From Microvelia longipes (lineage: Eukaryota > Arthropoda > Insecta > Hemiptera > Veliidae), in contig JACMZG010001914.1 in the NCBI GenBank assembly GCA_018340805.1, forward strand, positions 17,902,736 through 17,966,735: DNA of 64,000 nucleotides. Direction: 5' to 3'. Under the pieces are notes generated by a model, which saw nothing but the letters and a program-made list of their open reading frames with translations, did no database searches and was not told the origin of the DNA. Position numbers and translations under genes: made by a program. Positions 11,850 through 64,000 of this stretch are shown here, piece after piece. Within the stretch, counting starts at the first letter, position 1; the number at the start of each line of letters is the position of its first letter.

Positions 11850-14500
11850 TTGAAGGAAAGATAAATAATTATAAATCTCACACAGTAAATATTGTGTCAA
11901 CTATTCATGTTTGCAAAACTGGGTAGTATCAAGTGATAAAAGATAAATAATGCTATAAATAAAGGTAAATAAGGACATGATTATGTGGCTTTTATACCTC
12001 ATAAAAAAGAATGAATATGCTTCTGATTTAATTATCGTTTGAAGTTTCATCCCTATAATAAAACAGCTGTACAGAGGTATAAGGTGCCTAGTTATAGAGG
12101 ACCAGAGTAGAATATAATAAAAGTGAGGCATTGCTGTAAAAGCAAATTCACAATACAGAATTAGGTTCATATAAAACTAAAATTACTATTAAATTGCATC
12201 TTTTTATATATTCCTGCCAGTTTAAAAGATTTTTGCCAGTTCTAAAGGCTGAAACCTTTTAAACATAAAGGTAGGTTAACCAGAATAACTATTTAATCGC
12301 TATGTTAACTAGATACACGGAATAGTTGACTATCTATAAATACATATAATAGACAACAAGAAGAAAACAAAAACCAGAAATAAATACATAGAAAGGCTTA
12401 AAATAGTAAAATGACAAAATGGACAGAATACAGTTATACGATGAGGACAAAATACTGAAAGTTTTTGGCCAAATGCGTACTGTATTTTTATAACTACAAT
12501 AAAATAGTAAATATTACAAACTATATGAACATAAAAGAAACGTGCGTCTAATGTTCATTCACACCTCATTACACGAAACCACTAACAATGAATTTTATGT
12601 GACAGTTAAAAAAAATGAGATTCTTAATGTTTCTGATAAAGTTGTATTTTAAAAGACAGTTAGACACAAGAATAGGCATCGTTGGGAAAAGATATTATAA
12701 TCATTTTTGACATTAACAACAGTTAAATAAACATAATGTTTAAACATGTTAATGAATTATGAGTAGAAGAAACAATGACCTGGTCTCTGCACAAAATAAT
12801 GGAATGTCAAATGTTGCCAATTGTTTTATTGTTTTATGTTCTCATTTTATTATAAAATTTGTTTTACAGTAAAAGTGTAAAAGTAAAATTGTCCAATGGT
12901 AAAATTAAATTGACAACAACGAATTATCGATATGTTCTATTAACAGATCTGCAAAGTAGGCATTGAAAGAAATTACATAAGTCATAATAATTAGTTTTTC
13001 TTTTGTCCACCTGACTTTTCGTACAGAAACACAAGAATATATTGCTGCTAACATTGCATTTCAACAAATTTTCATTTTTCTCTTTTTATTATTAATACTC
13101 CATTATCATTTAAGGGTGCCCTAAGGAACAATTTTTTTTTATACTTTTTCCAATCTCATCTAGCCTCCACGTCTTTCTAGGTATACCCATGAAAAGTGAT
13201 TTCCAAGTTAAATACTATTAAGGTTACAAACAAGGGTTGATTCATTTATTTCTAAAGGGACCTTAACTATTCTAGCTCTAACGAAATAAAATTGGCTTAT
13301 TCTATAAGACCACGGGATAATCCCGATTTGTAGTGTTAAGTAAATTTTTATAATGAATTTTTGAACGTTGTTTATCATATTCACTGTAATAAATGGTTTA
13401 TTTATTTATATTATTTATTTTATTCTTTAAGGGTAAAGTTTATTTGTTGCATTAATATTAATTAGAAAGAAACAAAAACTTGTAAATTATACTTTATTAG
13501 AAAATGTGCAGTTGCCTAACAGAATCATACATAACTAAAATAATAAATGAAAAAAATAAAAGACACCTGAAAACACGGATAACTTAAAACTTAAATAACT
13601 CAAGTTACTATTTTATCCATAATATTTATAATTTATATTTTATTACTTATAAAAAATAACTATAAACTAAGTAAACATAATATGTCAACTGCGTTATCGA
13701 AAACTCAATTTATTTAGATGTTAACTAATTAAAGTAGTCAATCTGTTACTTGGCCAACTGTAACTTGTTTATGTTCTGGTGTTTTTTGTTTATGTTAACT
13801 TGTTAACTTAATATGTTTTTGGTGACTTTACTATTCTGTTCTAAATATATATTATTTTTGCCTTGCCTATGAATATAATATTTTTTCTAAACAGTCAATT
13901 ATTTTTCATATTTTTTTAAAAATTTATTTTATTTTAATAACTAAAAAATTAATTTGATTATTAATCTATACTATGATAATAAGAGTAAAAAAGATGAATT
14001 TGGCTATTATGCCGCTGTTTGAAATGAATTTATAACTTTTAAAATCACAATGAGCCTATGCCATATGTGTACGTCAATAAAGAACTTGTCTGAGAATAAA
14101 AAATATAACCCATGTTTTCAGGTGTAGAAAAATAAAAAATATAGAGATGAATCTCTATTGTCATAATAAACTTCGATGGATTTCAAAAGGAACTCTTTAG
14201 AATAGGTATCAAGAGAGAGTCAGCAGATATTATGTCAAAAATTGACCTATAGAGATAAATCATCTCAACTTGCACGTTTTGAGAAATCACATAAGTTACC
14301 GAAATAGCAATAGGCCATTCCAAGTAAATTAAATCATAAATAGCCATCGTGACAATACAAGACTTTACATTAAAAAAGTCCAACTGATCAGCTCGCTCAT
14401 GTATTGATCCTTCTATCTAGATGACACCTTTAAATTGGTACAAAACCTTTAACAACGTAACTAATGAAGCTTATGAACTAATGAATTGGTCCATAAAAGG
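11850..14500. other. AT-rich intergenic stretch, nothing recognised
   Basis: Between the 3' end of the WD40 gene and the 11.7-kb MITE. Open frames here are short, AT-biased and lack motifs. Confidence 0.4.
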
Positions 14501-14503
14501 TTT

Positions 14504-14509
14504 TTTATT
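14504..14509 (-). promoter_or_regulatory. candidate polyadenylation signal of the WD40 gene
   Basis: AATAAA on the minus strand about 213 bases past the stop codon, in an AT-rich 3' UTR. A second AATAAA overlaps the stop codon itself. AT-rich DNA produces this hexamer by chance often. Confidence 0.35.
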
Positions 14510-14721
14510 ATTTATAGATTTTTATAACATTCATTAAAGTGACCCTACAAATGAATAACTTAAAAAATAACTCAAAACGTGAATCATTTCGCTAAAACAT
14601 TCCGAGTCTATTTAATTAAATCAATCCATCGAAATTTTAATGTATTTTCAGTATTGCTCTCTCTCTCTTTAGAGTGATTTTGGTGCAAAATATAAGTTAT
14701 TCAAATTGAGGTAAAAATGAT

Positions 14722-57658
<42,937 letters not shown>

Positions 57659-57661
57659 TTC

Positions 57662-58895
57662 TAAAGATAAAGAAACAAAATCGACAAAATTTAAGTCAGT
57701 TATAAATCCCGAATGTTTAAACTTTAGAGCGTTTGATATCGGATTTTATGTTGAAATATTTAGGGCCTATGATGGAATCTGACAGAGGGATTTGGACGCG
57801 ATGAGACACTAATATGCGACTGAGACCCCGCACTATAACTCCGTCCACTCCAGGCTATTTTGGTTTTCTAGAAAAACTAGATTTATTTAATTAAGCTTAA
57901 TATTTTTAGAGAGAAGGGGGAGTCGGTCTTCTTCACTTCTCTATTTTTAGGGAAAAATAATTTTTTCGTAACACGGAGGTCACATTTTTAAACCCCCAAA
58001 AAATATCTGTAACGCATTATTAATTAAGAAAATTATTTCCCTCACTATTCTTACGTTCCAATAGAGTTTTCCTGGCTTGGTCCGATATGGCTTTGAAAAA
58101 GTTTAATATCTTATAAAAGTATATTGATAAAATCTTATAAATTTGATTTTTATTGGCTAATGAAACCAAAAAGAAAATCTGATATAGCAAGTCTGCTATG
58201 TAACGATTTCCGAGGAATGCGCAACCTTTTTGATGTTGAGTACACTAATTTAAGAATCATGATCGGGTATTTCAAGATAATAAATTTCAGCACCCAATCA
58301 TTTTTTGTAAGTTTATGATTTTTGGGGTTAATGTGTCACATAGGTATAAACAATTGATTGTAAAAATAAAATAATAGAAAAGATAATAAAAAATTAATAA
58401 ATAAAAAGATTGAAATATGCTTTGCTCGCTGGGTGATATTCTAATTCATATTTTTGAGAGCTCTCTTCGCTAGCTTAAGGTCTATAAATTTAAATAATAA
58501 TTTAAGCACAATAAATAAAATATTGCTTCATTTTTGCCGATACATTAACATTTAGTTTAGTAAATCCCCATTCCTGTGGATGGACTCTATCCCTGACTTT
58601 TGTCAAGGGTTCTGAAACTAACCGCAGCACATTATTGTTACCAAAATTGGCAGTTTGACCTCCCTTGGAAAAAATCCTGTGGATGTCATGTCTATGGTTT
58701 TTGTTAGTTCTGTAGAACTTATGACGGACCTAAACTTTGGGAGATATATTCTAGAAGGAGCATAGCTATCTACAAATAATGACGTCCTGAAACTTAATTT
58801 TAGGCCTTAGGGGTTCTATGCAACCTCTTTGTGAAACCTCCTCCAAGACTGAGTAAGGTCATAATGAAGCAATTGTTTTGGGCTTCTATCACGTT
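57662..58895. other. upstream of WD40 exon 1, 5' UTR intron or promoter
   Basis: No promoter motif that I can defend. A dispersed block at 58829-58868 (AACCTCTTTGTGAAACCTCC) relates to the 16153 and 21690 blocks. Confidence 0.35.
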
Positions 58896-58896
58896 T

Positions 58897-59045
58897 TTTA
58901 CTTTCCTCGTTTTTACGTAGGTATATAGGAAAAGTACTGTGTTTGCAAAAAATGCGAACCGGGATGTCATCGGAATTATCAGTTTAGATGTTTAGACTCC
59001 TGAGTGGTTTTCACAAAGTTTTTGTCTGTAGTGTGGTGTTGTATG
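58897..59045 (+). repeat. 5S-derived family, 5' end only
   Basis: ACTTTCCTCGTTTTTACGTAGG, GGAAAAGTACTGTGTTTGC, ACCGGGATGTCATCGGAATT and CCTGAGTGGTTTTCACAAAG. Confidence 0.75.
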
Positions 59046-59684
59046 GTTTGTAAAATGACTAAATCATTTGCTTTAAATGGTTAAAAAAGTAACCTTATAC
59101 CCACAATACACAATCAAAATAGACAATGCTTTCCCTAACTCTAAAATAATTCCGCGCTCCAGTAGATGATCATTAAAAGTAATAAAAATATATATTTTTT
59201 TTATAGTTATTTGAGTATTTTTGCAAGGATGGTACTTTGACTAAGACGGAAATTCGCTAAAATCAAAACTGTTAATAATTAAATTATACATTCTAGATAT
59301 TTTAACTAATAAGTATAAAAATTATATAATTAAAGGAACTACGGTGACATTTATTTATAACCAAAAACTAGCCAAGAATCCCAAGCCTTTTCCAATATTT
59401 ATTTTAGTAAATCGGTAGAAGTTTTACAGTTGTCAATGACATGTCAACTCGCATTCGACACAGCCAATACTCGATTATGTCAAGTCATGCAAGTCTATTA
59501 ATTAGTAAAGATTTTGCCTTTCGTCAAATAATTTAGACGGTTTGCCAAAAAAGGCAGAACACTTTCATGTCTTTTGGAACACATTAATACTATACATACA
59601 GAAATAATTATAGAATATAAGATTTTTTATTGTCACCTACAACAAGGGTATATTTAACAAAGGATCGGTAAATTTTACAGTGTG
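59046..59684. other. intergenic, nothing recognised
   Basis: AT-rich, no feature. Confidence 0.35.
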
Positions 59685-59911
59685 CGGCTAAAAAAACGAG
59701 ACCGAAATTTTGGCTGGATTCATTTTTTATTACCTGAATTGTTGTTTATGGTATTTATAAGTGTGTATGAATGTATATATATTATATATATATATATATT
59801 TATATATTTATTATATAATATATATATATAATTTCAATTCAGCACACTTATAAATCCTAACAACATTCAGGATAAAAGATCCAGCAAAATTTCGGTCTCG
59901 TTTTTTGGCCG
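59685..59911. mobile_element. MITE with CGGC(T/C)AAAAAACGAGACCG ends
   Basis: The left arm reads CGGCTAAAAAAACGAGACCG, AAATTTTGGCTGGA ... TATTTATAAGTGTG. The right arm in reverse complement reads CGGCCAAAAAACGAGACCG, AAATTTTGCTGGA ... GATTTATAAGTGTG. Arms are about 80 bp around an (AT)n centre. No coding capacity. Confidence 0.82.
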
Positions 59912-60470
59912 ATATATATATATTATATATATAATTATTATTATATTATATAATAATAATGTACTTCTTGGTAGCAGTAATGCGTGTGGAAAGGAGGTCA
60001 TTATCTCTCACTATAATTTCAAATTAAGCACATTTAGACAAAAAAATTCTCGCCCTGCTTGCGAATATTTTACAATAAAGTAAAATATAAAATATATTTT
60101 TACAATAAATTGTACAATACATAGAGTTCCATTAACTCCTTTCCTCTCCCTCCTGACACATTCTTCTTGACATTACAAGGGAAGAAGTATACATGGAAAA
60201 TCAACCACTCAACTGCAATGATAAAATATAAATCCTTACGACATCTTTATACACTGACCCTAAAGATCGTCGAGTTTACAAGTTGCCCAAGACGCGGATG
60301 GAAAAAATTCTCTTTGGAAAAAAGCTTATCTAAAAACTTAATTATGTCATGGGTACTTAAAAATGTCAGCTATGCGGTTAGCGTTGATATAGTATACATT
60401 ACATGTTGAATGTAATGAGGAAGGCTATTGTTTTGATAAATGTATAACTCTAACTAAGTATGACGTTATA
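59912..60470. other. AT tract then unassigned
   Basis: (AT)n to about 59960. The 80-codon frame at 60167-60409 has no motif. Confidence 0.35.
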
Positions 60471-60612
60471 AAATAATCGGGAACAGAGTACTCGGAACTT
60501 TTCTCGCCACATCGATTCGCTAGGTTACAAAAAAACTCCGGTCGCTCAACTAAACTAAAGATTGATTTTTGTACCACTTCCACTCTAGCAAATCCGCTAG
60601 GAGCTACGATGT
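60471..60612 (-). repeat. 5S-derived family, rearranged minus-strand fragment
   Basis: ATCGGGAACAGAGTACTCGGAACTTTTCTCGCC is the family tail in reverse. It is followed directly by GATTGATTTTTGTACCACTTCC ... CTAGGAGCTACGATG, which belongs 300-400 bp away in the unit. Internal deletion. Confidence 0.65.
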
Positions 60613-60839
60613 AGTAATAAAATAATTTATTTAATGTAAATGTAATAATACAACAAAGCGTCATTCCAAAAGTAATGACGCTATAGTATAGTACAGTTGT
60701 GGAGATGGTTGAATTTTATTTATTTATTTTTATTTATTTATAATTTGTCAGATTGTCTTTTTTGAAGTAGTATTAAATCAGAGTGAAAGGAGGATCCATT
60801 TTTATTATAGTTATAGTTCACACCTTATATATATAACAG

Positions 60840-63170
60840 TAGTAAGGTGGCGAAGATCCTAATCTTAGCAATTATATCTGTGGGACGCTTTTGCAGCCCC
60901 AAGAATGTCCTCACTCTTACCTATGAATTTCTTTCTCTATGAACCTGTCGAGTCCTTAATCAATTTGAACATCTGCCCATGGAGTTTCACTAGTCGTCGT
61001 CTAGAGAGTGGCAGATCCAACATATACTAAACTTATCTGACGCCCCAAAAGTGATCTGTCGATTCCTCCCAACTTCTCACTTGGGACACATTGGCTCTGC
61101 CTTTCTTCATAGCATACAATGTCTTGAAGCGCAATGACTATCAGATACCACCAGGTTCTTTAAGCTCTTCCTCCCCAAAAGGAGTCCATATATCATGGCT
61201 TTGTTGGCTTTCTTCACATTTTCCTAGCTTATCTGCAATTAGCTTTTTGTTGAAGAGTACTTCTGGTTTTCCCATCGCCGTCTCTAAAGGAGTGACTTTC
61301 TTCTGTAAGTCTATAGCTTGTTCTGGTCCTTGAGGGTAGAGGAGCCTTCCCTGCTAGTTCATCAGCGGTCTTGTTCCCTCTATCCAGAATGACTGGACCC
61401 AAACCAGTGTAACTTTTTTTTTTTAAGTAGCTCTAGCTGTTTTGAATTCTCCTGCCAGTGCGCTGTAGACATGGGTGAGTTAGTGCTTGATTCAGGCTGA
61501 CTATCTGAGTATAAAGATGCTTTTATCTTGAATGTCTTTTCTAGTAAATTCCCGAAGTTTTTAAAATAGCAGACCTCGGATTGATACACAGTTGTAGATT
61601 TCTAGTGTGTAATATCTTTCTCTTCTAACTCCTGATATACGTCCGCTCCAGCGAAACCGTTGTTTCATCCTCGGTCTCAGTAAGCAGATGAGAGGTCCTT
61701 AGGAAGGATGCTTCCACCTTCTATGTTCTTGAAGGAACCCTAGAGGTTAGGATCGCTTAAGCTTGAGAGTATTTGGTGGCTTAGAATCCCTGCTTTTAAG
61801 ATAGGAATTTCTCTTTTCAATTATTTTAGAAACCTTGACTGCCCATAGTCCCTGTCTTCATCTTCCAATGACTGTTAGTTTCCAGGCTCAGACAAGTCCA
61901 GGCTTCTCTTGATACAGATATTAAGGGGGGTAGCCCAAGAATAACGTCCGGGTAGCTGAAGGAGTAGATTTCATACAACCACAATGCCCATGTTCCTATC
62001 ATTTTTTTCCTATTCCATTTTCCTATTTTTTTTCTTTATGTAATGTTTCTCTACAGAGAGCCACAGACAATTGCTCCGAATTGGATCTTTGGCCGGCATA
62101 GCTGTGTGATCCATTCATCATTTTAGCGAAGCCCCCGTCTTACTTTACTTTTCTCCTTAATTGCCACTTATTGAGGTCGCTTTATGGACTACTTTTTCTA
62201 CTGTACTTTCTAACTTAGTTTAGGATCCAAAGTCATCCACACATTTGACTTCACTCCTCAAAACTAAATGCTTCCCAAAAAGGTCAGGGGCACCTTACTC
62301 TTTTAAGTTCTTTTGTTAGTGAATAGCATGAGATCCGTCTTATCTGGGTGATGAGAGGCCGACTCACTACACACTTTTCAATACTTTCAAGCATATGCAT
62401 GCGTTCACATATTGTAGCCAGAAACTTCCCTGTGATCAGTATAAGCCTATCGTCGGCATATGCTTGGGCATACAGATTATTTTCATTTAGTCTCACTAAT
62501 AAACTTGTCCATAACAAGCCTACAGATTGAGGAGACATCGTACATCTTGAGAGCGCCTCTATCACTACATCCTCAGTTGATTTTCTCATGCTGTAGTTAT
62601 AACTCTATTTTTTAGAATGTCGCTGACATTATTTGAGGAGGGCATTCTTTTCTAGAAGGATTTTTCAATTACTTTGCACTAACTTTATCAAAGGCTTCAA
62701 AAATCCTCTACGTCAAAAAAGAGTGATATTCCAATGTTTTGGTTTTGGGCTTTTTCTATTCTCAGGAAGGCATGTAAGTAATTTCCATAGGATTTCCACC
62801 AATCTCTCAAGAATTTAAGCATGAATGAAGATAACTTATAGTCCAAGTTTTAGCTGAAGTAGAGTCATTCTTCCCTGGTTTACTCGAGACTTCTTCATAT
62901 CTTAGGTATGTTCCATGCGATGCTGGCGCAGAAATGTTCTTGAGTCTAGCGAGAATAATGTCCTGCCTAGCGATTACAGGGTATATACCATCACGACCTG
63001 GGGCATTATAAGGACTGAACTGACATAGAGACCACCACATGGACTCCTCCGAGACGATCCGGCGCAGAACCTTCTTCGTTCCTACAGGGTAAGACATCTG
63101 TTTCTAGGCTCGGGCTCCTGGATACCGCCAGACGAGCACCCAAAGTGAGTCCTATCCAAACATTTTAGGT
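60840..63170 (-). pseudogene. decayed non-LTR retrotransposon ORF2 with RT and RNase H
   Basis: On the minus strand, the order from high to low coordinates is: a THF(G/P)GC-like word at about 63140; FSPYNAPGRDGIYPVIAR (RT block, about 63010); SSKPGKNDSTSAKTW (62850-62890); a block near 62560 resembling the PQ-LLW RT motif; NLYAQAYADDRLILITGKF with the YADD catalytic box (about 62450); the ASLYSDSQPES RNase H start (about 61520); and a later GNKTADELAGKAP RNase H block (about 61350). Many stops and frameshifts make it inactive. An RNase H domain points to an I/LOA/R1-like rather than RTE clade. It is the GC-richest long stretch here and lies upstream of the WD40 gene. Confidence 0.85.
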
Positions 63171-64000
63171 TACTTTATATGACACCTACTTTGATCAGAT
63201 TTTGCCCACACGTAGGCGATCGGTTTGTACTTAAAATGGGTCGATTCCCACCAAAGTGAAACTAAAATGTCTACATATCTCATATTGTAAAAAATTTTTC
63301 TTCAGTACTTTCCATTTAACTTCCTTCAGCACCTTATACTTTAAAATATAGAATAAAAACAAAACAAAAAGAATTATTGACTTATTATTTACACTTTGTA
63401 AATTATCTTAAATCAATTTAAAATTTTACAATGATTATAAGTAGTAAATAAATGTTTTTCATTTAGTGTAATTAAATTAATACTGAATAAATTTGACTGT
63501 GACATGTCAGAAGAGCAGTAAATTCAGCGACAAGGCTGATTCCAATGGATATGGCAGCCACACTGCATACACAAAGAGACTAATACTTAGAGAGAGTACA
63601 TAGGCAGAATAACACAGTGATAAGGGGTCTGGAAGTAAGACAATTTCGGTAAGTGCATAACTCTACTTACTCCACTATAGTCCTCTAGAAAGAGACTAGA
63701 TACTCCCATCCCTCTACAATCCTATCGTAGCAACGGCGGGCATTTTTCAGTGAGTCATAAAATCACTTTATCAACACAGATAATTAAAGAATATATACTA
63801 TAGTATTAATAAAACTTATTTAATTCATTTTACTCAATTTTATAAAATTATTATATTTACGTTGAATTCTAATAGTATGGAAATTGGTATATTGGGATAT
63901 TGGTGACGGCATTTTTGCTTTTAATGACGGTATATACCAACTTTGCTTTTAAAAAATAAAAGATTCGTTATTAGAAGAAACTCAAAAGTTTAAAGGTTAA
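63171..64000. other. intergenic, nothing recognised
   Basis: No gene. 63510-63740 is less AT-rich but has no frame or repeat that I can identify. Confidence 0.35.

Noticed and set aside
61091..61333. 80-codon plus-strand frame
   Set aside because: Antisense shadow of the RNase H-bearing LINE, whose conserved motifs are on the minus strand.

Overview
The window looks like nuclear DNA of an invertebrate animal, most likely an insect. It is AT-rich, coding sequence is confined to short exons with GT-AG introns, and most of the DNA is transposon-derived (non-LTR retrotransposon pieces, SINEs, MITE or foldback elements, minisatellites, long AT microsatellites). The order is not certain; the repeat style would fit a large-genome hemipteran, but that is a guess. 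No bacterial-style operon, rRNA gene, intact tRNA gene or CRISPR array is present.

Two cellular genes are supported, both on the minus strand. (1) A complete five-coding-exon gene for a 317-residue WD40-repeat protein runs from the ATG at 57658 to the stop at 14722. All four introns are GT-AG, the reading frame is continuous, and intron 1 alone is about 24.9 kb. (2) Three exons of a TMEM241-like multi-membrane-span protein of the nucleotide-sugar transporter superfamily lie at 4493-4296, 3504-3358 and 1657-1530. The first exon was not found and the last exons fall before the window start.

The rest is mobile and repetitive DNA. The dominant component is a roughly 770-bp repeat found in more than a dozen full or partial copies. 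It carries a segment that aligns with the internal promoter region of 5S rRNA, so it looks like a composite 5S-derived (SINE3-like) element. Also present are three copies of a tRNA-derived SINE (8.1, 37.2 and 48.3 kb), a decayed LINE with RT and RNase H at 60.8-63.2 kb, a second decayed LINE at 33.56-34.17 kb that abuts a Penelope-type GIY-YIG fragment, two LINE 3' zinc-knuckle tails (48.9 and 52.4 kb), a 136-bp retroposed insert with target-site duplication at 41.1 kb, and several MITE or foldback elements. A 1,032-bp foldback with TACAGGGTGTAC ends is the clearest of these. Tandem arrays occur at 19.2, 38.4-39.2, 39.4-39.7, 45.6 and 53.8 kb.

The least explained pattern is a set of perfect or near-perfect inverted duplications with loops of only 1-4 bases (15.0, 22.0, 28.3, 44.3, 44.8 and 50.7 kb), together with a 433-bp-arm inverted duplication at 49.7-50.7 kb that splits a copy of the 5S-derived repeat and is bracketed by a 10-bp direct repeat. 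They suggest repeated strand-switching events during replication.
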